Of a stretch of 64,000 nt of DNA, positions 23,601 to 33,530 are shown piece after piece (positions within the stretch are counted from its first letter, which is position 1; each line of letters begins with the position of its first letter). Below the pieces are notes generated by a model. It saw only the letters and a program-made list of their open reading frames with translations, did no database searches and was not told the origin of the DNA. A program made the position numbers and the translations under genes. Location of the stretch: positions 709,501-773,500 of the forward strand of contig JANAVB010023997.1 of assembly GCA_029216955.1 (NCBI GenBank), written 5' to 3'. This DNA comes from Iris pallida (taxonomy: Eukaryota > Streptophyta > Magnoliopsida > Asparagales > Iridaceae).

Positions 23601-23958
23601 AGCGGTGCACTTGGCGAGGAAGAAGGGAGCCCGGGGCGCGGGAAATGGCGGGTTGGATGCGTCCGATGGGCTCCGCGACGGAGCGGAACTCGAGCGTCCC
23701 GACGCAGGTGGAGGCCAGCAGCGGGGTGAAGACCATGTGGTTGCGCGGGGACACGCAGACGACGTCGTAGATCCCCGTGTCGATCCCCTTCATCAGCCTG
23801 CAGCCGGCCCACCCCGTCCCGAGCACCACCACCCGCGGCTTCTCCCTGCCGACGAAGGTCGGTGAGAGTCCGCCTCCGGCGGAAGGAATGGAGGCGGCAG
23901 CGGCGGAGGTGGAGAAGGAGCGGGAGAGGCACCGCGAGAGGGAGCGGAGGAACGCCAT
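14913..23958 (-). CDS. NDA: Type II alternative NAD(P)H dehydrogenase, internal NDA type (8 exons, two 1-nt frameshifts)
   Basis: The enzyme is a rotenone-insensitive, non-proton-pumping dehydrogenase passing electrons from matrix NAD(P)H to ubiquinone at the inner mitochondrial membrane. Exons: 23580-23958, 22490-22709, 21805-21965, 21590-21654, 18358-18521, 18073-18187, 15136-15315, 14913-15065, all with GT-AG introns. Exon 1 starts at the only suitable ATG, with an Arg/Ser-rich presequence ([18 protein letters not shown]) and the FAD fold [14 protein letters not shown]. Exon 3 has the NADH fold [16 protein letters not shown]. Exons 5-6 read [10 protein letters not shown] and FSIGDCSGF. The C-terminus is [12 protein letters not shown]. 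With both indels ignored the length would be about 478 residues; Arabidopsis NDA proteins are about 510. Exon 1 has one base too many just before the FFLAKC block (within ctccc, near 23634), and exon 4 is 65 bp instead of 66 (within aatgaatattg). All other exon phases agree. Either the sequence has homopolymer errors or this copy is a young pseudogene. Confidence 0.9.
15316..18072 (-). other. Long intron 6 of the NDA-type gene
   Basis: 2.76 kb between the exon ending ALAQ and the exon starting VAERQG. No conserved coding block was seen. Near 17100-17180 is a short stretch with ctcccatcagaatgaggtcggctatg, which resembles the 3' body of plant RTE/SINE repeats (TTTGGGGTCGGCTACATG type), heavily decayed. 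A (TA)n run lies at 17639-17668. The rest is AT-rich intron sequence. Confidence 0.7.
17639..17668. repeat. (TA)15 microsatellite in intron 6
   Basis: Thirty bases of uninterrupted TA repeats between cccacc and gaactgg. Confidence 0.95.
19085..20000 (-). mobile_element. Decayed RTE-type LINE 3' part in intron 4 of the NDA-type gene
   Basis: Read on minus, 19440-19300 gives fragments in the order of the plant RTE/LINE ORF tail ([10 protein letters not shown] and similar, then [13 protein letters not shown], corresponding to MRMLRWM...RLRWFGHV..RP). It ends at 19150-19085 with a HVA-like end and a GTTGTTCTTGTTGTTG tail (seen on plus as caacaacaagaacaac). Many stops and frame changes are present. 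The 5' extent is uncertain. Confidence 0.5.
20070..20155 (+). mobile_element. 3' end of an RTE LINE or related SINE with (GTT)n tail
   Basis: The sequence gtagccgacccccaaattttgggataaaggctt, split here by an ordinary reading, is followed by gttgttgttattcttgttgttg. This matches the conserved end of plant RTE elements (GTCGGCTAC...TTTGGGAT-AAGGCTT-(GTT)n type). It has the opposite orientation to the LINE remnant just downstream on plus coordinates. Confidence 0.6.
20945..21235. repeat. Degenerate GTATCGG array in intron 4
   Basis: Two clusters (20945-21040 and 21130-21235) of GTATCGGTATCGG-type words flank an AT-rich spacer with ttttgtttaaatc and ttttgtttaatttt. The whole resembles a short inverted or direct repeat unit of a dispersed family. 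A related GTATCG-rich tract recurs near 23075-23390 in intron 1. It lacks coding value. Confidence 0.7.
22021..22281. repeat. Tandem duplication of ~129 bp in intron 2
   Basis: Copy 1 (22021-22149) and copy 2 (22150-22281) both start aactttgttagaataata and end tattcacaaat. They differ by a handful of single-base changes and small indels, so the duplication is fairly recent. Confidence 0.9.
22300..22450 (-). mobile_element. Au-like tRNA-derived SINE in intron 2
   Basis: On minus the sequence reads a B-box-like GCAAGTTCGAGTCACC. It then has ATAAGGCTGTGTACATCTTGACC, with the characteristic order of the Au SINE body (GGTAAGGCTGCGTACA, then GACC and a GGGAGC-like block, here caggaggctctggtac). 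The 5' A-box part is poorly preserved. The element lies just upstream of the exon 2 donor and is about 150 bp long. Confidence 0.65.
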
Positions 23959-24295
23959 GGTAGGAGAGAGAAAACCCTAATCCCAATTTAGTACATCATG
24001 GCGAGGAGAGGAAGGGATTTGATACTGGTGGTGGTGGATGCAGACAACCGGAGGGGTGGCCGATGGCGTCAAAGAGTTTGGCCTTTTCCTCTCAACGATC
24101 CGTTCCGACTTTTCAACGGTCAGAGAGCTTTGTTTGGGTCTGCTACATTATTATGACCGCTTCTGCTTTATTTTGGAAATCAAGTTTTTTGGTTCAACTT
24201 ACCCGCTCACTTTTAGAAAGTCCATGGACAGCTTTCGAAAACAAGTTGGGAGAACGTTGTCAAGGGTTGCTTCTACTGACATTTTGTAAAAAATA
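23959..24295 (-). promoter_or_regulatory. 5' flank and likely promoter of the NDA-type gene
   Basis: Only about 340 bp separate the ATG at 23958 from the end of an old LTR at 24296. A CT-rich tract lies immediately upstream of the start (gagagagaaaaccctaa on plus). No convincing TATA box was picked out. Any transcription start must lie here or in the LTR. Confidence 0.4.
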
Positions 24296-25587
24296 TGTCA
24301 CGTTCCGTTTTCAGAATACTGAAAAAATATCAAAACGGACATGACCAGATATATCCTACAAGATATGAAAATGCCGTACGACGATCACGGCTGTCTAGAA
24401 GATAATATGTCACTGACGACTCCTAAGGTCAGACAAATTATATCTCAATCCAATCAACACAAAAAACAGTAAAGTAAGTCATATATGTTATGGGTAAGAC
24501 GTCACAAATACAAATACATAAATAATCGTAAAAGGTGACATGTCAAAAGATACATCAGCTGAATATACAAACATGTACGTAAATGTAAAACTAGCTGTAG
24601 TTCCAGAATATACCCACGCTGTCCAAAGATAGAGGGAACAAAAAATCCAAAAACGAGGACAAACACATGTCATTGGCTAAATACCACAAAACATAATGTA
24701 CAAAATGAGTGGGAGATAACCCACTCGCTATGTAAGCCGCAATCCTTCGATTGCAAGCCATCCGGTGAAAGTGATGGTAGATCCTCATGCCCAAACTATG
24801 GAACCTGCCTATGAAAAATCAGTGGGGTCAGAACCCCAAGCAACAAGTACCACAACGGAAACACAAAGCGAACGACGAAATTAACACAAGCGACGACCCA
24901 TGAATAGATGATAGGACTGATTTTCTACCCTTACACCAAATAATAAAAAAGGTATGAACCAACCCTATGATTGTTCACATCTTCAAGTCAACAAACACAA
25001 TCACACAATAATTAGAATAACAAAACTGAAAGTAATGTGAGACTATTGCGGTACCAACGCACATATCTCGAGAATAATAAAGATTGAATTGAAATACAAA
25101 GAAAAATTATGAAGCTGAAAAAGGACGACGAGCAAAAGAGAACTTATGGACTACTCTGGAACTGTACCACAAACCGTAAACCAAACAAGGAACGGTCGAA
25201 GTTGCATACCGTCTCCCAAGCAGAACTTAGTCTCTAATCACTCACCAACACATATGATAAATTATATAAGCATCTAAGATAATGTGCAACCAGAAGAGCA
25301 CGGTTGAACATATCTACGGCCTGCTATAAGTTAACTAGCTTGGATTATCACAAGACTTGATTTCTAATATACAATTTGAGGAACTTCGTTTTCCAACACT
25401 GCAGTTACCCGCATCGCCAAGAAGTCGATTAAGCGCTTGTAAATATAGCATAACATAAGCAATAACTGAAGAAACATAACATATGAAACAAACTTATAGT
25501 GTCACAGCACAGGAACTTGGTATGTCATGGAGCCCACGCCAATCGGGGTTGTCCATACCTCATGGAACCCTTAGCGATTAGAGTTGC
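24296..25587 (-). mobile_element. Old gypsy LTR fragment, interrupted by element A
   Basis: It starts tgtcacgttccgttttcag, then agaatactg, and later has gatcacggctgtctagaag, gagataacccactcg and ggggtcagaaccccaagcaacaagtacc. These match, in order, the minus-oriented LTRs of elements A and C but with much greater divergence. Element A is inserted at 25588 with the duplication gttgc. The continuation after A (from 36457) was not matched to the same LTR with confidence. Confidence 0.6.
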
Positions 25588-28519
25588 TGTCACGCCCCAG
25601 AACCAGAATACTGGAGAGCGGAGGCAGACATAGCCAGCTACGTATATTGAAATGGAAACCACCTCGATATACGGTCACGGCTGTCTAGATATGTGAGGGT
25701 TTTCTTCAAGCCAACAGTCTCTTATGGTCATGAACAAGCCTAGTGTCTCAATCACCACAAGTAAGTAAAGTCGCAAGATGTATGATCATTAAATATACAA
25801 TAATAAGGCGTCCCAAATATTACATATTCAGCTGATCATGAAGCTAGTCGTTACAAAATGTTAGGACTAGCAAGAGTTTAGTCATACATGATCAACCCTA
25901 GGATTTGTCAATCATGTTTACAGCCCGTAGGCAGACAGTAAGTAAAATGCTCGAGCTAACAGGTGCTCGTCGGCTAAATGCCTCAAAAGAATAATTTTTA
26001 CAATAGAGTGAGCGAAACAAAATAGAAAAACCCACTCTTGGCCCGGATTTCGTCTAGTGTTCACCATTGGGCTGGAAGCTTGATAGATCCTCGGGAGCTG
26101 CTCCAAAATCTGGCCACACAAAACCAGCTGGGTCAACCCCAGAAAGAGCAAGTGCCACAAGGGGGCCACGAAATAAAACAAAAGCCAGCAATCAGCACAG
26201 AAATCTAATATTAAAACTAAAATTACGAAAGCATGTCAGGATGATATACGACGAGATAACCATGGAACTATTCCGATAGCCAGGTTACAACCCGTAAACC
26301 AAACAAGGACCGGGGTTGTAACCCTTCATCTGAACAGAGCTTGGTTTCCCACCATTTATCGGCAAGATAATAATGCAAGAAATCAAGACAGGGAGCAATC
26401 TTGTACTGGATCAAGACATAGCTAAACTAGTTATACCTCATTCAATCAATCACGGCCAAGCAGATACTACGGCTTACTACTTTAACTAACTAGGGTTATT
26501 ACAGGCCTAATTACTAACAAGATGCAGTGAGATTGTTCCACAGCCACAAGCCCTGCAGACCATCCAGGTTACCCAAGACGAAAGATTCGGGTTGAATTCA
26601 GGTGGGTACATCGCCCAGGAGACAAATGTACCCTTAGGTGACTTAGAGGGTCCAACACGCGACGGTGTGCTGGAAATGTGCCCTACTCGACGGCAGGCTA
26701 CAGATCCCAAGAGCGCCCAGGTAACGGGATTGCCTGTAGCTGTGTCATCTCTTCATGACTACTGTGTTATTCTAGTTATTAACCTTAATCCATTTTAGTA
26801 GGTACTCCTGACCGTGGTACTCAGGAGTCCCATCCTAGACATGATGCGAGACTGGACAAGTGAATTTAACAAGCAAGCAAGAAAGAACCACCCACGGTGT
26901 CAAGGCAGGTCAAGTTAAATTATCAAGATAAATCATGTTAAGGTACTTGTCAGGAGTGCGCCACGACGGGCCACTATCATGTCAGGTTGGTCATGTCAGG
27001 AGTGCACCACTACGGGTCACTGTCGTGTTATGCTAGTGCCTTGTCATACCAGGCCATGTACAATAGTCACTCCAAACATATTAAGTAAAATCAAGTTCAT
27101 GACAAAAGGCGTAAGGATATAAAATGGCGTAAAATATCTAATAAAATATCAATATACAGGGCTATAGAAAAGCCAAGCTTAAAGAAATAGGACCAAAACT
27201 CCAAGGGTCAATGGGTTAAACAAGGGGTCAGGGGAGCAGCGTAGGTGAAAAAGTCACGCACGCCAGAGAGCAGCGTAGGTGAAAAGTCACGCACGCTACA
27301 GGGAACAGCGTAGGTGAAAAGTCACGCACGCTGAAGAGCAGCGTAAGTGAAAAGTCACGCACGCTACAGGGAGCAGCGTAGGTGAAAGTCACGCACGTTG
27401 AGAGAGCAGCGTAAGTGAAAAGTCACGCACGCTAAGAGCAGCGTAAGTGAAAAGTCACGCACGCTGAGAGAGCAGCGTAAGTGAAAAGTCACGCACGCTA
27501 CAGGGAGCGCGTAGGTAAAAAGTCACGCACGCTGAGAGAGCAACGTTGGTGAAAAGTCACGCACGTTACAGGGAACAGCGTAGGTGAAAAGTCACGCACG
27601 CTGAAGAGCAGCGTAGGTGAAAAGTCACGCACGCTACAGGGAGCAGCGTAGGTGAAAAGTCACGCACGCTCAGGAGAGCAGTATACGTGAAAAGTCACGC
27701 ACGCTCAAGGGAGTGTACGTGAAAAGTCACGCACGCTACAGGGAGCAGTGTACGTGAAAAGTCACGCACACTCAAGGAGACACGCTTCCAACATGAAGCG
27801 TACTCAAGCCTGCGTACGCAGCGCTAAAGAGCACGCGTAGCTCAGGGTGCGTAAGCTAAACAGCTCTATACACACTGCTCACTGTCTTCTCCACAGCAAG
27901 AACACCAAGGAAGAACCCAAAGCTCCACAAGATCATAACTTGGCCATCCGAACTCCAAATCCGGATTTCCAAAGTTCCAACTTGGGTGAAACTGAAAGCT
28001 CTTCCACATGGAAACATCAAAACTCATAGAAACCAACATAAATAGCTCAAACCATGCAAAATCCAAAAATAGAAATAACTTAGATCTACATCAACAGAGA
28101 CTCCAAATCATAAAAACCCAAGAACTAATGTTGATCTCCATGTCCTAAACTAGCAAATGGACAAAGAAAAGAGGGTCCTCATGTAGTGGCAAGATGCACT
28201 TGCCTAGGTTTAGGAGAGTTGTGGAGGAAGGAGAAGAAGAATAAGAAGGAAATTAATGGTGTTTATAAGGAGAGAGAGTGGTAGGTGGGGATATAAAGAG
28301 GGAGAGTTGTAGTGGGTTGAGGGTGTAGCATAGGGCTAGGGTGATCCAATGCTCAAAACCGAACTAAACCGAACCAACCTAATAAAACCGACCCATGAGA
28401 AAACCCAAAATACGAGAAATACCAAAATTCTACAAGCTGAGAAAAATAAAAATACATACCAAAATCCAAATACGAGTATAAATACGAAATACAGGAAAAT
28501 ATGGAAAATGAGGGTGACA
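25588..28519 (-). repeat. Element A 3' LTR
   Basis: Starts TGTCACGCCCCAG and ends GGGTGACA on plus, which are inverted terminal words. A TATAAAG (sense CTTTATAT) lies near 28291, and the CGTAGGTGAAAAGTCACGCA minisatellite spans 27234-27776. Confidence 0.92.
27234..27776. repeat. Minisatellite in element A 3' LTR
   Basis: Roughly 17 units of about 31 bp with the core AGCGTAGGTGAAAAGTCACG followed by CACGCT. Each unit is a near-palindrome (AGCGT..GTG against CAC..ACGCT). Units vary by single bases and short indels, and the array differs in unit order from the copy at 35175. Confidence 0.95.
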
Positions 28520-28688
28520 ACTCTACCCACCTTAAAAGAATTCCGTCCTCGAAATTTAATCAAGGAGCTAGAGATTGCCACGACAAGCTACACTAAGCAC
28601 AGGCAAGCTACACTAAGCAGTCCAATCATACAATCATACAATACAAGCAAGGAAAGGAAAATGTAAGGCATAAGAAAGATATTATACC

Positions 28689-31600
28689 TCACGAGTCAAA
28701 CAGGTAGGGATACCGCGATCGGATGTCGTCCTCACGCTCCCACGTTGACTCACCCAGAGAGTGATGACCCTAAGCAACACGGACTAATTTAATAGTCTTG
28801 TTCTTGAGTATCTTTTCCCTCCGGTCTAAAATAGACACGGGCCTCTCCTCATACGAAAGGTTGGTACCAACAACCAATTTCGAATGATCTAGGATGTGGC
28901 TCGGGTCCGGAATATACCGTCATAATTGTGACACATGGAATACATCATGTACCTCACTTAGCGACGGCGGAAGAGCGAGACGATAGGATACATCTCCTAC
29001 TCGCTCTAGAATATCGAACGGCCCTATATATCTAGGACTAAGCTTTTCCCGCACGCCGAAGCGAATGACGCCGCGGTTAGGCGAGATCCTAAGGAATACA
29101 TGGTTGCCGACAGCAAATTCTAAGGGACGCCGATGAGCATCGGCCCAATGGCGCTGGCGGTACTGGGCAACTCGGAGGTGATCTCTGACCTTCCTGACCA
29201 CTTCAACCGTCTGGAAAATAAATTTGGGTCCGAGCATCTGCCTCTCCCCGACATCGTCCCATGCTAGCGGGGATCTGCACTTCCTGCCATAAAGAGCCTC
29301 GAAGGGTGCCATCTGGATACTGGCCTGATAACTGTTGTTGTACGAGAATTCTACCAGGTGCAGATGATTCTTCCATGAACCACCGAAGTCAAGGGTACAG
29401 GATCTCAACATATCCTCAAGAGTCTGGATTGTGCGCTCTGATTGACCATCCGTCTGTGGGTGATAAGCTGAGCTGTATTGAAGACGAGTCCCCAAACTCT
29501 TCTGCAAGCTGCGCCAAAAGTGTGATGTGAATCTTGAATCCCTGTCTGAGGTGATGCTGACTGGCATACCGTGAAGCCTGACGATCTGCCTGAGATACAT
29601 CTCTGCTAACTGTGTCGTCGACTGTCCAACTCTGAATGGAAGAAAGTGTGCCACCTTGGTAAGCCTGTCCACAATTACCCAAATAGCATCTCTGTCGGCC
29701 GGAGATCTGGGCAATCCGGTCACAAAATCCATGGTTATATATTCCCATTTCCATTCTGGGATCGGTAAGGGTTGAAGAAGCCAAGCGGGCCTCTGATGTT
29801 CAGCTTTAACCTGTTGGCAAACCAAACACCGAGAGACAAACCGGGCTATCTCCCTCTTCATGCCATTCCACCAAAAATGTTGACGAATATCACGGTACAT
29901 CTTCGTACCACCCGATGAATAGAATACTGTGAACTGTGGGCTTCTGCCATGACTTTCTGTCGGATATCTCTACTGGGTACACAAAGACGAGTGCCGTGCC
30001 GAAGTGTACCGTCTTCATGAATACATAACTCTGGCCTTCTTCCTGCTTCACACTCTGCTCGGAGTCGCTGGATCTTGGAATCTGTTAACTGCGCCATCCG
30101 GATCCTCTCAACTATGCTGGACTGAACCTGTAGACTGGCCATCAATGCCACGCTGGTAGGAAGAACCACTTCAATTCTCATCTTTTGAAGATCTGCCAAT
30201 AATTCTGGTTGCGCCGTCAGGAAATAAACTCCGGCTCTCCTGCTCAATGCATCTGCTACAACGTTGGCCTTCCCGGGATGATACTGCAAATCCACATCAT
30301 AATCCACCAATAGCTCGAGCCATCTTCTCTACCGCATATTAAGGTCCTTCTGGGTGAAAATATACTTCAGGCTCTTATGATCCGTAAAGATCTCCACTCT
30401 ATCTCCGTACAAGTAGTGTCTCCATAACTTCAAAGCAAACACTACCACCGCCAATTCCAAGTCGTGGGTCGGATAATTCTTCTCATGATCACGAAGTTGG
30501 CGTGACGCATAAGATATTACCTTCCCATGCTGCATCAAGACACACCCCAATCCTCTGTCTGAAGTGTCGCAATAAACTGTAAATCCTCCGGTCCCATCTG
30601 GAAGGGTGAGAATGGGAGCTGTTATCAAACCTCGCTTCAATTTCTCAAATGATTCCTGACACTCTGCTGTCCAAACAAACGGTACATCCTTGCAGGTCAA
30701 CTGGGTCATTGGCGCTGAAATCCTTACGAAATCTGAAACGAACCGCCGGTAGTAGCCGGCCAATCCGAGGAAGCTACGAACCTCTGCCACTGAGCTGGGT
30801 ACCGGCCATGACTCGATAGCCACAATCTTTTGGGGATCCACTTCCACTCGTCTTCGGGTAATGATGTGATCCAAGTACGAAATACGATCGAGCCAGAACT
30901 CGCATTTACTGAACTTGGCGTACAACTGATGCTCCCTAAGCGTCTGAAGGACGACTCTGAGATGCTGCTCATACTCTGCTTCACTCTTGCTGTAGACCAG
31001 GATGTCATCTAGGAACACGATCACAAACTGATCCAAGTAAGGCATGAAAATGCGATTCATGAGGTCCATGAATACAGCCGGCACATTGGTCGCTCCAAAG
31101 GGCATAAAGGAACTCCCAATGTCCATACCTCGATCTGAATGCTGTCTTCGGGATGTCCTGCTCTCTGACTCTGATCTGATGGTATCCTGACCGCAAGTCG
31201 ATCTTCGAGAACACTAAAGCCCCTCTAAGCTGATCAAACAAGTCATCTATCCTCGAAAAAGGGTATCTGTTCTTGATTGTCACCGAATTCCAGGTACGAT
31301 AATCAATACATAGCCTGGACGTACCATCCTTCTTTTTACAGGAAGCATCGGGGCTCCCCAAAGCAATCCACTTGCACGGATGAATCCCTTGGTCCTTAGT
31401 TCTTCAATCATCTTGTACAAAATCTCCAACTCTGAAGGCGCCATCCTGTAGACTCGCTCTGATACTGGTGCTATCCCGAGAATCAAGTCTATAGTGAACT
31501 CAATCTCCCGTTCTGGCGGCATCCCTGGAAGCTCCTCTGGAAAGATATCTGAAAACTCTTCAACTATCCGGGGGTAACTGTACTGCTGCTACTGCCATCC

Positions 31601-33340
31601 GCAATGCTGGGGAAGATGGCTCCACTGCGCCTCTGGAAAACGAAAACTCTGGCTCGTCGGGGATACTAAAGATAACTCTGCCAATATGGCAGTCTATCCT
31701 AGCATACTGGTTCCTCAACCAATCTATGCCTAGGACTACATCATAGTCTGCCATAGGAAACTCTATGAATCTAGCAGGGAATTCCCTACCGCTAACTACG
31801 ATCCGACACGAGGAAAATACTCGATCTACACCCACAAGACCATTACCAGTAAGTATATTGAGCCTCACTGATAATGACTCAGGCTCCAATCCTATCCGTG
31901 TCGCGAATCGTGCAGACATGAATGAATGCGATGCACCAGAATCAAATAATACAGACGCTGGAGAGGAGTTGACGAGAATAGTACCTGCCACTACCTCACC
32001 TGGTACAACTTCTTCTTCCATAGCCATCATCATGGCCTGACCTTATCCTCTGGCTGCTGGTCCCCTCTGCTGGAAACCTCTCTGCCTATTCTGGGTCTGA
32101 GCTTGGGCTTGTGCATACTGCTGGGGGTATTGTTGCTGGAATGCCTGAGACTGAGGCGGCAAGGGCCTCGAAGATTGATACTGCTGCTACTGAACTGGTG
32201 CTGGGGTCGGTCCTCTCACCGAAGAGCTAGAAGGGTTGGATGCTGATGAACCACCCCTATTCGGGCAAGCCCCCATCCTATGATCTGCTGCTCCACAAGC
32301 CAGGCACAATCCCTGCGCCCTGCGACAGTCTGCCCACCATATGCCCTGGCTTCCCGCAATGAGAACATCCCATCGCGGAAGTCTGCTTCTGCTTCTGCTG
32401 CTGCGGGTACGTCGGGGTCGAATGCTGAACCGACGTTACTGAGGCCGCCCGCCTCGGAGTTCCAATGGTCAATCCCCTAGCTACCGGGGCTGGAGCTGAT
32501 GATTGGTGCATCTGACTGTGGGACCGCTTCCTACTTCCGGTCCTATCCACAATCCTCTGGGAGGTATACTCATGCCTCCTAGCTGCTCTCAAGACTGCAT
32601 CGAACGTCTGGTGCTCGAACTGCTCAACCGCCAACAAGATCTCCAAATGCAGTCCCTGCTGGAACCGCTGGGCCCTATCAAACTCGGTCGCCACCAAGGT
32701 GGGGGCAAACCTACCGAGCCTAGAAAACTCCGATGCATAACTGTCGACCGTCCTGTCTCCTTACTTCAAGTTGGTAAATCTGGTCTGCAGGTCGTACCGA
32801 GCCACAGCATCAAATACTTCGTCTGGAATCTCTCCCTAAACACTGCCCAAACAATGGGTGCCACTAATCCCATGGCCTGCGCCGCCCACCAATTGCGAGC
32901 TAAATCCAACTGCAGGCGTACCACCACCACCTTCTCATTCTTGGGTGTCCTGGCTGCTTCCAGAATCACTTCGGTATCCTGAAGCCATGCATCCGCGGCA
33001 ATCGCATCCTCGGTGCCGTCGAAGAAAGGAGGGTTCAATCACTTGAAGCTGTTGGCCGCCTGGTTCCCTGGATGTCCGCCTCGGGTCAAAGCATCTTGAA
33101 CTGTCTGGTACAGGGTCGCTCGCTCCGACGATCCTGGGAAGCTATCAAGGTTCTGATGAGGCCTACTAAGGTACCATCATCTGGCTCTGCGGGCTGGACG
33201 GGCCGAACTGGTGACTCTCCTCCAGTAGGTATCACACTAGAGGCGACTCCGGAATGCTGGGCTTGATCTCCAGGTTGCTGCTGGTCCACGGGAGGTGCTC
33301 CTCCTTGCTGATTGGCAGGGTCAGGTACAGTACCGTTGAG
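28689..33340 (-). pseudogene. Element A gag-pol polyprotein, broken
   Basis: The polyprotein encodes capsid, protease, reverse transcriptase, RNase H, integrase and a chromodomain that steers integration to chromatin. In sense order: gag with NPPFFDGTEDAIAADAWL and a CSHCGKPGH knuckle (32278-33340); protease with [15 protein letters not shown] (31560-32033); RT with [19 protein letters not shown] and [12 protein letters not shown]; RNase H with [18 protein letters not shown] (30329-31522); and a zinc-binding integrase N-terminus. The integrase core has [26 protein letters not shown] and [14 protein letters not shown] (28920-30310). A chromodomain (28689-28900) ends at a TGA stop. There are at least four frame changes, and a TAG replaces the chromodomain Trp codon near 28773. 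The gene cannot give a full product. Confidence 0.9.
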
Positions 33341-33508
33341 GAAGACGACACAAGGAAACAATAAGGAAGGACCAGGACAGATCAACGATACAAGCATGTA
33401 ATCAGGGCAAGAATTTCAGGGATTTGAAAATACGGGCGGAGATCAAGGGCGAATACTGATTGAGACATCTACTCGGTAAACCCTCACATTTCTTGATTGA
33501 CAAGACCT

Positions 33509-33521
33509 GCATGGGCCACCA
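33509..33521 (-). promoter_or_regulatory. Candidate primer-binding site of element A
   Basis: On minus it reads TGGTGGCCCATGC, 9 nt inside the 5' LTR. The same word sits 9 nt inside the LTR in elements B and C. It begins with TGG, as a site pairing with a tRNA 3' CCA end should, but it is not the usual initiator-Met site. Confidence 0.45.
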
Positions 33522-33530
33522 CTTAAATCG

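Noticed and set aside
23576..23986. Alternative frames over NDA exon 1 (including plus-strand ORFs)
   Set aside because: They are shadows of the GC-rich exon. Only the frame from 23958 gives the FAD-binding fold and joins exon 2.
24038..24344. Two overlapping ORFs upstream of the NDA-type gene
   Set aside because: They overlap in different frames, run into LTR sequence and show no known motif.
27234..27776. Regular repeats resembling a CRISPR array
   Set aside because: Units are contiguous and near-identical without unique spacers, lie inside an LTR, recur in the partner LTR, and the genome is a plant.
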